DNA of 64,000 bases from Branchiostoma floridae (GCF_000003815.2 NC_049985.1:24664931-24728930); one strand, 5' to 3'. Counted from the stretch's first letter, positions 32,725-44,473 are shown. The notes: a model not told the origin generated them from the sequence alone. Made by a program: numbers and translations.

Positions 32725-34628
32725 TACTGGTTATCATGACCATTGGTCATGTTAAGATAACTTAAAGGAACGTTAGAATGTGGGCCTAAAGAAGGGTCTG
32801 GAGAGGCATTATCTATCCTCCTCTTGCACCACATTGTGAGAATGACGATGCTGATTAGGGATATGCCAGCTATTGAACCAATGAGAATAGGTATGGGAAA
32901 ACTGGGAACAGATTCTTTGGAAGTGGTTTGAGGAGTTGAACTTATTGTTGATCTTCTTTTGCCTCTATCGCCGGTTTGTGATCTGTCTGAAGTAGTTTGA
33001 AATGATGAAGCTATTGTTCCTCTTGGTTTACTCTTTTTGCTTTTTGGGCCTGTTGTTGAACCAGCTGTTTTACCATTGTAACACTTGTTAACGGTTACAT
33101 AGAAATCTTCGTGAAAACTGCAATTTACTGTTTTTTCGGGAATTGTTGCAAGGGGTGAAGTCAGTGTTGCTCTTATTTTGCCTGCAGGACCTGTTGTTAA
33201 GCCACACTGGCTCGAGGGGGACCCATTGAACCTTATTTTCAGATTAGATGGCAACAAGTCAAAAGCTAAAGGGGCAATAGCGGGCATCATGTTGTTACCT
33301 AGGTGCAAACATTGGAGTTCGGGTAGATTTACAAATGTACAAGGATGAATCATTGTTATCTGGTTCCAGGTCAGGTACAACCAATATAGCTGTGGTAGAT
33401 TTACAAATGAACCTTCGTGAATCATTGTTATCTGGTTGTTGGACAGGTCCAACTTTTGTAGCTGGGGTAGATTTGCAAATGTACCTTCATGAATGATTGT
33501 TATCTGGTTGTCGGACAGGTTCAACTCTTGTAGCTGGGGTAGACTTACAAATGAACCTTTTTGAATCATTGTTATCTGGTTTTCGGACAGCCACAACTCC
33601 TGTAGCTGGGGTAGATTTACGAATACACACTCCCGAATCATTTTTATCTGGTTACAGGACAGGGACAACGTTTTTAACAGGGGCAGGTTTTCAAATGAAC
33701 CTTCCTCAATCATTGTTATCTGGTTTTTGTACAGGTACAACTTTTGTAGTTGGGGTAGATTTGCAAATGTACCTGCCTGAATCATTGTTATCCTATTCCA
33801 GGACGAGAAAACCCTTTTGAGATGGGTTAGATTTGCAAATGTACCTTCCTGAATCAATGATATATTGTTTTCGGTCAGCCACAACGTTCTTAACAGGGGC
33901 AGGTTTGCAAATGTGCCTTCCTCAAGCATTGTTATTTTGTTTTTCACCAGGCACAGGTAGAACGTTTGTATCTTGGATACATTTACAAATGAACCTCCAT
34001 GAATCAATGTTATCTGGTTGTTGGACAGGTCCACCTTTCGTAAGAGGGATAGGTTTGCAAATGTGCCTTCCTCAAGCATTGTTATCTGGTTGCGGTACAG
34101 CCACACCGTTCGTAACAAGGGCAGGTTTGCAAATGTGCCTTCCTTAAGCACTGTTATCTGGTTTTTGGACAGCCACAACGTTTTTAACAGGGGTAGATTT
34201 ACAAATGTGCCTGCCTGAATCATTGTTATCTGGTTGGTGTGCAGGATCAACTCTTGTAGCTGGGATAAATTTACAAATGCACCAGCCTGAATCATTGTCA
34301 TCTGGTTGTTGGACAGGTCCAACTTTTGTAGCTGGGGTAGATGTACAAATGTACCTGCCTGAATCATTGTTATCTGGTTGTAGGGCAGGAAAACCTCTTT
34401 GAGATAGGTTAGATTTGAAAACGTACCAGACTGAATCATCGTTATCTGGTTATGTTTAAAGTCTAGCTGGGTGAGGGATGTTGGGAGTTTCTGAGGGATG
34501 CTGGTGAGGCCCTGATTTTCGCACCGGCAGACTGGAGACGATGCACAACTGCAGTCGGCTTCTGGCATGTTGGGCTCCTTCAGGATGATGATGAGGAACA
34601 TCAGCAGGCTTCGCAGTTTTATTCTCAT
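31173..34628 (-). CDS. Single-exon LRR transmembrane receptor with tyrosine-repeat tail
   Basis: 1151 residues, one exon. A hydrophobic N-terminus (about residues 5-17) is the likely signal peptide. A cysteine-rich LRR cap follows (CSCASSPVCRC). About 17 leucine-rich repeats of 24 residues come next (core NQITMIQAGTFANLPQLQ), to about residue 480. A Ser/Thr-rich stalk leads to a transmembrane helix at about residues 577-600 (ILIGSIAGISLISIVIL), then basic CKRR and a cytoplasmic tail of about 550 residues. The tail has ten repeats of about 38 residues carrying YEDI/YEDL/YEDV/YENM. Three NPxYGTGQIDSMQSPLYK cassettes and one NPMYAGV lie between them. The extracellular part probably binds a ligand; the tail probably docks SH2 proteins. 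No TIR or kinase domain is present. The gene is close to Helitron-like repeats on both sides. A family name beyond LRR receptor is not justified. Confidence 0.93.
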   Translation of the reverse strand: MRIKLRSLLMFLIIILKEPNMPEADCSCASSPVCRCENQGLTSIPQKLPTSLTQLDFKHNQITMIQSGTFSNLTYLKEVFLPYNQITMIQAGTFVHLPQLQKLDLSNNQMTMIQAGAFVNLSQLQELILHTNQITMIQAGTFVNLPLLKTLWLSKNQITVLKEGTFANLPLLRTVWLYRNQITMLEEGTFANLSLLRKVDLSNNQITLIHGGSFVNVSKIQTFYLCLVKNKITMLEEGTFANLPLLRTLWLTENNISLIQEGTFANLTHLKRVFSSWNRITMIQAGTFANLPQLQKLYLYKNQITMIEEGSFENLPLLKTLSLSCNQIKMIRECVFVNLPQLQELWLSENQITMIQKGSFVSLPQLQELNLSDNQITIIHEGTFANLPQLQKLDLSNNQITMIHEGSFVNLPQLYWLYLTWNQITMIHPCTFVNLPELQCLHLGNNMMPAIAPLAFDLLPSNLKIRFNGSPSSQCGLTTGPAGKIRATLTSPLATIPEKTVNCSFHEDFYVTVNKCYNGKTAGSTTGPKSKKSKPRGTIASSFQTTSDRSQTGDRGKRRSTISSTPQTTSKESVPSFPIPILIGSIAGISLISIVILTMWCKRRIDNASPDPSLGPHSNVPLSYLNMTNGHDNQYEDLDKQRNQTGQGQSQAITQSNPNTTAALMTNDHDNQYEDVDKLHNQIRQGQSQAITQSNPNTTAAVMTSDDDHQYEDIDKQHNQTGQGQSQAITESNPNTTVSVVASGDDHQYEDIDKQHNQTRQGQSQANIQLLKVANLSHDEVLAALKQNPMYAGVGAPPNDHTSTAMTSGQRQTGQGQSQATTESNTNTVVVIEVCDHDQSTGQDQSLAIVEARNPSYDTGQIDSMQSPLYKAAGQFQAISESNPNTTAALMTSGLDHQYEDENKHYNQTGQGQTIIEARNPSYGTGQIDSMQSPLYKVVGQSHAITQSNPNTTAAVVTSGHGHLYEDIDKQHNQTGRRQSQAIIEARNPWYGTGQIDSMQSPLYKIVDQLQAITESNPNTTAAVVTSSQSHTYEDIDKQHNQTGQGQSQAITQSNPITTATVLTSSQSHTYEHIDKQHNQTGQGQSQAITQSNQNTTATIDASGHGHQYEDMDKQHNQTGQGQSQSITQSNTNTTATIEASGLDHQYENMK

Positions 34629-35220
34629 GGTGTCTGGTTACCTTTGCAAAACAGTATAAACGGCTCTTCTAAACAATGAAAGTATATGATAGTATCAACT
34701 TCGTTATACACTTCGTTATACATGTACACGTATGTACTGTATAAAGAAATAAAGTAGAAAGTGAAGTGTTCTTAGTCTCGCTAATGATGATGAGCTCAGC
34801 TTGTACAATTATTAGGCACCTTTTACCCTCTTGAATACCAGATTTGTGATTGAATAAAATATAATATAATAATATGCATGCTCTTTCTTCTTGCTTAATC
34901 CATGTAAAAAGGGAAAATAGACCAGCTCCAAAACACTTTCGCTAAAAAATGGAATCTTAAATCATTACCTGTGCAAAACTGGATTTAAAAAATCCCTACG
35001 TGCAAGATTGGACTATTCCTGTGATATCCCTATGTAAAGTGGAGCAGTCCAAAAATACTTCCGCTAGAAAGGCCGACATGTGGACAAATACAGCATATTC
35101 AAATCCATCTTCATACCGATGCAAAATGTACTGTTCCATATCAACCTTTTGCAGGAGTTGACCTGTCTCACAACATCATCCCACTTATCCAGAACACCCC
35201 TATCTGTGCAAAATTGGCTG
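34629..35220. repeat. Repeat block upstream of the LRR gene, copy H5
   Basis: From about 34908 the sequence belongs to the same family that flanks the 3' side of the LRR gene: AAAATAGACCAG also occurs at about 31090. A CTAG plus AAAGGCCGACAT terminus is present at 35063-35078, but the hairpin is partly deleted (GTGGACAAATAC). The first 280 bp, next to the start codon, have no identified promoter element. Confidence 0.55.
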
Positions 35221-36930
35221 GTCTAAAGCTAAAGCTAAAGCTACCCCAATACCAAATTCCAGATCAGTTGGCTTTTTCATGACACAGGAAGCAAAAATAA
35301 AAATGGCAAAAAATCAAATTTAACCATTTTTAAATGATGTACCCCATATGTGTGAATAGTGCCCCGTGGGCACCTACCGTACGCATTTTCAAAGCAAAAT
35401 TTCAGATCGTTTGCTTATCATACAAAGGCATAGGAGCCCAAAATTAACATTTTAGTCTAAAAATGGCAAACAAATCCCCAAATTCTACAATTTAAAGTAA
35501 CGAATGCCAAAAGTGACAATAAAGTACCATTGTCACTTGTACTACACATCTTCATGCCAAATGTCAGGTCATTAGGTTTAAATACAAGGGCAGAGGAGCC
35601 AAAAATGGCCGAAAATCCCCAAATACTTTTTAAAGTGATCTATGAAGAAAGTGTTGATCCTGAGGACATATGTCCAATGCACTTCTGCAGGACATTAGGT
35701 TGTAATACCAGGGCACAGGGGCCCAATATTATATATACAGGTTTAAATATATATATTTGGTCTAAACTTTGGTCTATATATAATAATTTCTAAGTCCTCT
35801 GTCCAAAATAATGAAGAAAAAGAACATCTAAGGGTAGTTGCTATCCCTACCTCAAGCCAAATTTCAGCTAATTTCACCCCAAAATGTAAAAGTTGAATCC
35901 ATTTGGAGATTTGACAGGAGACGGAGAAGAGCCAAAGAAAGCAGAAAGGCCGACATTTGCTTGGAAGCAAATACAGCATATTTCAATCCATATTCACCCC
36001 CATGTAAAAATGTACTATACCATATCTACCTTTTGCAGAAATTGACATCATCCCAATCCAAACTCTTTTCTTTGAAGTTGCCCTCTCTCAATAGAATAAT
36101 AGACTGTTCCAGAAAACCCCTTTCTATGTAAAATGGACTGGTCTATGTTACCCATTTTCCATTTCTTGTGCTAAAGCTACCCCTATACCAAATTTCAGAT
36201 CATTTGGCTTTTTCATGACGCAGGAAGCCAAAATGTACATTTTTGGTCAAAAATGACGAAAAATCCCAAATGTAACAATTTCTAAGTGATGTATACCATT
36301 GCTGTGAATAGAGCCCTGTGGACACATACCGTAAGCATCGCCATGCCAAATTTCAGGTCATTCGGTATTGATACAAATGCATAGGAGCTAAAACTAAAAA
36401 TGACAAAAATTGAAAATTTCAACAATTTAATGTGATGGGTGTGTAATTGAAAATTAAGTACTATGTGCGCATGTCTTCCACGCCTTCACACCAAATTTCA
36501 GGTCATTTGGTCTTAATACAAGGGCATAGGAGCCCAAAATATAAATTTCTTGACAAAAATGTCCAAAATCACAAAATAAATAATTTTTGTAGTAATGTAT
36601 GCAAAAAGTGTTCCAGCCATTCTGGGGACATATGTCAAATGTATCAATGTGCCAAATTCCAGGTCATTAGGTTTTAATAGAAGGGTAAAGTAGTTGAAAA
36701 TATATACGTTTGGTCTGAAAATGACAAAAAAACTAAATATAATGATTTCTAAGGCACATATAAAAAAGTGAAACGAAAAACGTATGGACTAGGGGTATTT
36801 GATATCCATATCTCCCTGCCAAATTGCAGCTCATTCGGCCCAAAACTTTTAAAAAATTGAAGCCATTTGAAGATTTGGCAGGAAATTTGAAAGATTTGGT
36901 TGAAATATAATAATAGATTCATGTTGTCAT
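35221..36930. repeat. Diverged about-160-bp tandem monomers, with hairpin copy H4
   Basis: The phrase CCAAATTTCAGGTCATTTGG or close variants recurs about every 135-165 bp (about 35262, 35397, 35558, 36190, 36345, 36494, 36654, 36820). Each is followed by an AGGAGCCAAAA motif and an A-rich part. A hairpin terminus (ATTTGCT TGGA AGCAAAT, 35955-35972) interrupts the array. In copy H4 the terminal CTAG is changed to GCAG. The same monomer family is tandem at 40440-41180. There is no coding function; short open frames are shadows. Confidence 0.75.
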
Positions 36931-38587
36931 CATACTACTACCCTTAAACGATAACGTGGACAAACGATAGAAGCAGATTAAAGAAAACCTATGGTATATC
37001 ATTGTATAATAGAGCTAGTAAAGGGAGAAAGGTTGACATCGGAAAACGACAAAAACAACCGAAGAAAAGCAACTGAAAACAAACTATGCAGAACCGATAA
37101 CACATACTTAGCATAAAATATTGAAAAATAATAAACCCTACAAAATCACACCGTGCAGAAGAACATAACAATTATGATGCAAACATTTTTTTTAAAGAGC
37201 ACGGCAGACTTCTACCAAGAACACAGATGCGTCTTCATTCGAAGGCAATATGAACATTTGTTGAGTGCGGTTGTTGTTATTATGCATGTAGAATATTTAC
37301 TTCACTAGCTGTAACTTACAAGCCTTAGATTAGTCTTATTGATATGGTAATGTTGATTGTCTGAAGGTGGTAGTTTGAATATTAATGTTAAACAAAGAGG
37401 TTGTTTACTCGTTTTGTTTTTCATGACGCCGTTTGGGCCAGATGAGAAGATTAGGCCACATCAATGTAATTCCTTGTTTCTTTAAGTGAAATAGAAGTAA
37501 ACAAGAATCATGTACTCTTGTTATTGACCAGGAAACGTTCATCAGGAGCCAAAGTCAATATTCTAGGCTAACTTGGATTTCGAGCATTGCATTTTAGATA
37601 TCAAATGAATCAATGAAAAAATTAGGAAGCAAGAACATCATTCACTGGTGGGGCGACAATATTCATGTACTAAATGGCAAAAGCGGTTATTTTTTTTAGA
37701 AAAAAGATAAATCCAGAGAAATCAAATTGGTGTAACTGATCAAAAAAGGAGACGCTGAGGTGGTGGAGGCTGGTAGGGAACATGTACTACCCCAAGTTTT
37801 AAGTAAGGTCGTATAAAGTGCACTTTATTTCCACACTGCCGAAAATGATTTTTTTCTTATTTTGCTTACCCCAATTCTTATGTGAAGAAAAACATTCTTG
37901 CTGGAAGAAAATGTAGAAAAATGCAAGCAAAGCGAGAAACTACAAACATTTTTCTAGAGATTTAAGCAAAATCTTCTTTTTTCTTATAATGCAAGAAAAA
38001 AAATCCATAAATTCTTGATTTTCTATAACCAGATTCAACTCTTAAGCAATACAAGGATTTTTTTTCTTCCTGGAAAATGAATTTTCTGTTAGGAAGCAGA
38101 ACAAGATGAACAGAAAAGGCATTTTTGGAAATACAAGAAAGCAAATCTCAAATCGTCTCAGAAAGTTAGCAAGCAAAATTTTGACAAGCACATTTTTCTT
38201 AGGACAGAATAATTTCTTCATGGAAGATATATTTTCTGTGAGGAAACAAAACAAGATAAACAAGAAAAAGCATTTTTGGCTGTGAAACGATCGGGACCTG
38301 CAACCTGTTCATGTTACAAAGCAGGCATAATCTTTTTTTCGCGACGTTTTGGCAGCTTCCGCCGCTTTTATTAGGAACTACTTTACACCGAGGGGTTTTT
38401 GAAAACACACTTACCTTACTTGTCTCTGAACTTACCTCTCAAGCTGGACAGAATATCTTCAGTTGCCACTTTCTGGGTAAGGCCGTCACGTAGAGCTGTC
38501 CTCAGACTTCTTGTTGCAGTTGTGCCTCCTCCCAGATGCGAGCTCGGTGTGGCCGTTACGCAACGGATTGGAGAAAACAATGTGTAA
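36931..38587. other. Intergenic, A/T-rich, no supported gene
   Basis: No recognisable domain. At 38075-38110 and 38220-38260 there is a repeated TTTTCTGT(T/G)AGGAAGCA / ACAAGAT segment about 145 bp apart, part of an imperfect tandem repeat that yields Lys/Phe-rich minus-strand frames. A related end of the TTA-flanked element occurs at about 37444. Confidence 0.5.
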
Positions 38588-38760
38588 CTAGAAAGGCCGA
38601 CATTTGCTTAAGAGCAAATACAGCATATTTCAGCCATACCCCTTCCCACGCAACATTGGACTGTTCCAAATCACCCCTGCGCAAAAATGGAACATCATAT
38701 TAACAGTACATTATTCCCCAAAGGGGACTGGTATTGTGAATTGATTCCAGGTAAAAACAG
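38588..38760 (-). mobile_element. Helitron-like 3' end (minus), copy H2
   Basis: On the minus strand the hairpin ATTTGCT-CTTA-AGCAAAT (38602-38619) precedes CTAG (38588-38591) by 10 bp, and T follows CTAG. It has the same stem as H1 and H3 with a different loop. Family sequence (TTGGACTGTTCC, AAAAATGGAACA) extends to the right. Confidence 0.62.
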
Positions 38761-40439
38761 AGCTTGCTTCTATTTTTCAGAAAATGACAATAATCACATT
38801 CCATTCAGAAAATTTTCATCATGACTGAAAATTGTTGAATGACTTCATGTAATGTCATTAACAATTTTCAGTACGATAACTTGGTGTAAGTTTAAAAAAG
38901 TATAAGCTCCTTGTGATGTGGGTACATTTATTATTGCAGTGAACTTTTTTTATTTAAGTAGGGCAAACGATTTGATAATTATCAAGCAGGTGCAGGTACT
39001 GTAGGAGCGTTTGTTTTCTTCAAGCTGTAAAACTGTTAAACTGTTTTACTTTGTATGCAATCAGCCATCGAGCCTATTCTTATTTTAGTTTAACAACTTC
39101 CTGCCAGACCCGGAAGATACGATTGAACCTTGTTCGAGGATTTTATTTTCGTCTGTCTGGTCAGTCTGTTCATACCCTGGCGCTGAGAGTGTTTTATTGG
39201 GCTGAAACTCTGGCAGTTTAAAGTTACTTACAATTTAAATGTTCAAAGTTTATGTCAAACAACAACAGCACTAGGAAATGGGGCCACTATAGACAGGTGG
39301 TCACTATAGAGAAAATGCTGATCTATTGACTAGGAGCCATACGTTACACATGATTTCAGTACACTGATCATTAATCATATAAACATTGCACAGGTAAGTC
39401 AATTGTTTAGATGTACAATTAAGTTCAAATAATTCTGAAGAGAAATATTGATGAGAAAATAATCATTCTCGCCACTGTCTAACTTATAATTACGTATCAA
39501 AACTAAACGCAGATTTTCTAACTAACGCATCTTTCGCCGACTTCATCAAAGGACCGCCGGCTACCAATCAAACACGGCTGTTGATTAGACTTAGAGTTTC
39601 AAACAGTCATGTGCTGTGTGCCAGTTGACAGCAAACTTCATGCTACGTGATGTTTTACATTGCTTGGACCTTCTTTCCTACAGCGGTGCTTCTACAAAAT
39701 ATTTAGACTGTAACACTGAGTCCCACATGTTTTATAGAATAGAATTTGACGCAGAACAGTGTTTTTGCTGGGTATTTTTCTTGAAACATGTCCGTGGGAA
39801 TATCAGCGAGGCGGCGACGTAGGGATATCAGACCGTCAACAAAAGTCGCACGGCGGCTAACGGCGCAGCGAAGATACTAGCGCTATAAATAAGCGCTTCA
39901 ACTAAGGATGGCAACCCGTACAATATTTTTGTATCTGTTGAGCTAAGTTAAGTTTGTTGTTTATGAGGTTTTAGTTGTCTTTGAAGCTTTGACCCGAAAA
40001 TACCATCGCTAGCGTTTCAACTTCGGATAACAAGTTATAAGTACTGTTGAACTCAGTAACGTTAAAGTTTGTTTTTAGTTGCCTTTGACGGTTTGACCTG
40101 AAATAGTGTTACGCTAAACTCCTGAAGAGAAGTTAAGTGACTGCTGCGATTATCATAGATATGCCCCTAAGAACTGATACAATGTAAAGCCTTCTGAATA
40201 GTCTAAAATGCGAGAGCCTTAGGCGGGCTTCGCTCCCCCTGGCGGGAACACTGCTATATACGGGATCATGAGGCCCAGCTTATGAATATTAATTAGCCTT
40301 TGGCCTCCTCTTCGCTGATTGGCTAGGTCTTTGATTCAATTAACTCTCCGGCTGACGCGCACAGGTGTGGCTCTGTGCGGGGTCACGGAAGGTCGCGTCA
40401 GGAGGCCCAAAGAAAACAAATTTCCCCTCAGAAAAGTGC
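38761..40439. other. Intergenic, no supported gene
   Basis: No supported coding region. At 39283-39312 there is a fragment of the MITE seen complete at 60251-60508 (GGCCACTATAGACAGGTGG). A GC-richer stretch lies at 40200-40420. No promoter can be assigned. Confidence 0.5.
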
Positions 40440-41260
40440 CAAAATTAATCATTTTAAAGTTGTTTATGTCAAACATTTTACTTGAATCTTGTTACCAAGT
40501 ATCTAATGCCTATCTATACCAAATTTCAGGTCATTTAATTCTAATACCAGGGTACAGGAGCCAAAAGTGTCCTTTTTTGGTCAAAAATTGGTCAAAAATC
40601 GCAAAAATAAGCATTTTGTTGCACTGTACACCAAAAGTGTTATTGAATTTATATGAAGGGATTATCAAGGCACATCTGTGTCAAATTTCAGCTCATTCGG
40701 TTGCAATACCAAGGTACAGGAGCCAAAAGTGTCCTTTTTTGGTCAAAAATTGGTAAAAAAATCGCAAAAATAAGCATTTTCTTGTACTGTACACCAAAAG
40801 TGTTATTGAATTTATATGAAGGAATTATCAAGGCACATCTCTGTCAAATTTCAGCTCATTTGGTTGTAATACCAGGGTACAGGGACCAAAAGTGTCCTTT
40901 TTTGGTAGAAAATTGGTCAAAAAATCGCAAAAATAAGCATTTTGTTGTACTGTACACCAAAAGTGTTATCGAATTTATATGGGGGCATTATTAAGGCACA
41001 TCTCTGTCAAATTTCAGCTCATTTGGTTGTAATACCAGGGTACAGGGGCCAAAATATACAGTTTTGGTCTAAAATTGACCAAAAAATCTCAATAAAATCA
41101 TTTTAGAGGCAGATATGAAAAAACTGAGAAAAAAGCATCAAGGTATTGGCCCATTCTACCCCTGTGCCAAATTTCAGGTCATTCGGTCCAGGAACGGCGG
41201 AGATGAATCACTTTGAAGATTTGACAGGAGAAAGAAAGAAAGAAAGAAAGAAACATTACG
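40440..41260 (+). repeat. 163-bp satellite array and terminal (GAAA)n
   Basis: CAAATTTCAG recurs at about 40521, 40683, 40846, 41009 and 41169, spacing 160-163 bp. The middle monomers are about 90 percent identical (GGTACAGGAGCCAAAAGTGT, ACACCAAAAGTGTTATTGAA). The array ends in GATTTGACAGGAG, then (GAAA)n at about 41228-41252, then a palindrome (TATATTTCACCATAC with GTATGGCTGAAATATA) at 41267-41302. Satellite plus simple repeat plus hairpin is the layout of non-autonomous Helentron (HINE/pearl-type) elements. Confidence 0.85.
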
Positions 41261-41309
41261 AATACAATATATTTCACCATACTATGTATGGCTGAAATAT
41301 AATTAGTCT

Positions 41310-43227
41310 AGCTTAGGTGGGCGTGTTGATTACCTGAAGCTGACGTCACCGAGGTTCCTCGAATGAACGTTACAAAGGCGACATCTGTCGAGAGACCAGG
41401 TAACTGCAGAGCGTCTCTTAGAAGGGGCAATAAATAGTAGTGATGTCATCATCCGTAGGGTTTTCAAACTCATATTTCCTAACATTTTGGCCCGAGAAAT
41501 CAATATTTTATGGAACCTCTCGTCCTCATCGGCAAAACAGTGGAAATTCTGAAATCCGCTCTTGATACCGTAAGAGCAGTTGAAGAGAATTTCAGCTTCA
41601 ACAGCTTGTTTACACCTAAACCTAGACTGGGACGTCTTTTTTAGATAAGGATTGTCCGTCGTCAATACAGAAAGGGCTAGCTATAACGGCCTGAAATTAA
41701 TATCAGCAGCTTCTTTATATAAGTGGCGTATTTCTTACTCTGTGTTCTGATCTTGCCATCATGAAAATGATTAATGAAGAAATTGTCTTAACCTGCCTTG
41801 TTCCATCATAGGACTATTGCAACATGTGACACATCCTCCTAACGCCCGGTCCCCAACGGCACTACCTTATGGGGCCCTGCTGTCCCAGGCCCTACCTACG
41901 GGTATTATGATTGTCGCCACAAACAAGCTGTCAACCAATCAGAGAACAGGCCTTCCTTGGGCTTCATTTTGTCGGAAGCTGTCTCGCAAAGGCCGCTGGG
42001 AAGCTATCAGCCAATCATGTTACGTATTACCATGACTTTGTTTGCTCACCATGCCAACGCCCGATCCCCAATGGCTGACTGCCCATATAAGGGCAAGCTC
42101 ATTAATATGTAATAAGTAGGGCGGGTAATACCGCCGGCAAAAGGGAAGGAAAGCAGAGTACAGTCAGGAATAAATGACTGACGGTACTCTGCTGTAGGAG
42201 AATGCATGTGACAACGGACACACAGTTTTGTTTTACAAGTTTTTTGTATCCCCCCCCCCCCAAAAAAAAAACACAGGGGAATACATTTTGTTCTAACAAG
42301 TTGAATTTTAGAACGGATGAAAAAAATGTAATAAAAACATCCGGACTACCTCTTTCAAGCGGAATCCAGTCTCCATCATCTGATAACGCTTGAGCGCTGT
42401 CTCCTTGACCTTGTTGTAGTCGCTGGCATTGCCATCCGACAGTCTATTGTACACTTTTAGGCCTTACCGGTCAGTAACGCGGCCAGGTATTTTCATCTCA
42501 TTTACTTGCCCGTGCAGACCGCTCAAATCTGTGGAGATTATTTATCTATCTACCCTTTCCAACAAATCGGTAACGTTAGCAATAACACAGATCTAAAGAA
42601 CGGTAAATCCACCAACTTTTCCTTCCAGAACTTCAGTTCTTGAATGATTCTTTTCAACCTGTCTTACTAATCAACTTGACTGTTTGGATTTTCATGGCCA
42701 CAGCCATATGGAGTCATATAACGTTACATGTCAAGGTCATTCTAACTCAGTCAGACTAAACCATTTGTTACCAAGGGGGTTATAATGGCATTACATAATA
42801 CCCTCCTTAATTTTGCTTTAAAAAGTCCTCATTAACATAAATGAATACCATTAGGCACATCTTTTGCTAAGCTGCATGTTCAAAAGGTTAACAAAATGGC
42901 TCTGCTTATGAGGCATAACCGATGATAACTTTTTGTAACTTTGCCAGGTTATATAAGGTTTATCAAACGCGATGAAATTTGCAATCTTTTATAATTTCTT
43001 CACTGAACGCTAATCTTAACTGGCCCCTTAATTTTGAGGACCACTGTTATTAGTGTTAAGTCATTCAAAATGTTTGCGCTTGAAGTCTACTTAACTCAAC
43101 GTCACCCGTAATGTTAAACCTCTCCTCCCTGAGCGTGGTGTCACCAGCGGACATTGTCCTTTGAACTTTCGGTACGCCATGCACAGGTGTGGTGATGTCA
43201 TATCAGGACGTGAGATCTTAAACAGCA
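41310..43227. other. Upstream region of the TRIM-like gene, no supported gene
   Basis: No domain-bearing frame. A hairpin (CAGAGTACAGTCA paired with TGACTGACGGTACTCTG) lies at 42154-42192. A CCAAT (41936) and an ATG-proximal context (AACAGCAATGGCG) can be seen, but I cannot assign a TATA box or initiator. Confidence 0.5.
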
Positions 43228-44473
43228 ATGGCGACCGCTGCTGTTCTCCCAGACAAGATCAGCCACGACTTCCTTGAGTGTACGATCTGTTTCCACGTTT
43301 TCAAGAACCCGAAGGTTCTTCCCTGCTTGCACAACTTTTGTGAGCCCTGTCTGTGGGAATGGGTCCAGAAGAACGATGGCGACACCTTTCCCTGTCCTAT
43401 ATGTCGTCAGCCAGTCCCCTTACCCCAAAATGGCGTCGAGGGTCTAAAGGACAACTTCTTTCTTGCTAGCCTGGTAAAGGCCGTGACCGAGCATCAAGGC
43501 GTTCGCCACGGTAAGGATGTCCTTGTCTGCACCAATTGCGAGGAAGGAAAGCCAGCCACGTCCAGGTGTTCGGAGTGTGCCGAGTTTCTCTGTGAGAGTT
43601 GTGAGTCAGCTCATCGTCTTCAATCTACGCGGAGCCACACGCTTTTCACTTTTGAAGAACTGAAGACAGGAACATACGACAATGTCTTCAGGGCTAGGAA
43701 AGCTCCACCGTGCTCTAAACATCCGGGAGAGATCTTGAAGCTCTACTGTAGGACCTGTGAGACCCCAATATGCAACGAATGTGCCTTGTTTGAACACAGG
43801 GACTCACAGCACGACTACACGCGCATAGAAGAGGTGGCTGCCGAGAAGAGGGAGACAATCTTAGATCTCACACCGCAGTGCCAGGCCCGAATGCAGGTCT
43901 TACGTCAAACGGAATTTGTACAGAAACGCTGCAAGGAACAACTTCAGCTGAACGCAGAGGGGGCACGTCAGAACATCCACAAAACCGCGCAAAGTTTGAT
44001 TGCGATGGTAAAGGAAGAGAGCGAACGACTCCTGACTTGTGTTGATACAGAGGAAACATCCAGGAAGAAACAGATCGATGCAGAGATAGAGGGAGCACAG
44101 ATCAGTCTGGCGAGCGCAAAGAGCACGTGTGAGTTTGCCGAGACTCTAGCTCGTGAGGGAGGCGACTACGAAGTTGTGTCTTTCTCACAAGATATGACAA
44201 CCAGACTGAATGATTTAACTAAGCTACCTGCAGACACAACGGACTTTGAACTGGCAAACATCACTATTGATTACTCTAGTATGGAGCACAAGTTGACCAA
44301 AAGTATCCCTAAAACTGGCCAATACAGGCGACTGGCGAAGTCAACGGAAGGGAAACTGTTTTCTCCATTGTACAGTGTGCCGCAAAGTTCGACGACCTCA
44401 AGGACAGGACTGACAACATCTGGGCCCAGGGGAAATGTGAGCGGAACGATGATTCGTCCACTACCACCTTCGA
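43228..44473 (+). CDS. RING, B-box, coiled-coil exon (TRIM type)
   Basis: Starts at ATG 43228 in a good context (AACAGCAATGG). RING-HC at about residues 17-61 (CTICFHVFKNPKVLPCLHNF, ending CPICRQ). B-box 1 at about residues 92-130 (CTNCEEGKPATSRCSECAEF). B-box 2 at about 163-200 (CSKHPGEILKLYCRTCETPI). A long Glu/Gln/Lys-rich coiled coil at about 205-330, then a Ser/Thr-rich tail. It is the tripartite motif of E3 ubiquitin ligases; the domain order is like TRIM56 or TRIM2/3. The C-terminus runs into the N gap at 44474, so the exon end is unknown. Confidence 0.93.

Noticed and set aside
31170-34402. Long plus-strand frames across the LRR gene (VGLSDGLRLALPCLIVL and similar)
   Set aside because: Opposite-strand shadows of the tail repeats and LRRs; no initiation context or domain.
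42154-42192. Hairpin CAGAGTAC...GTACTCTG considered as terminator or ncRNA
   Set aside because: Single short hairpin without any conserved context; animal genes do not use such terminators.
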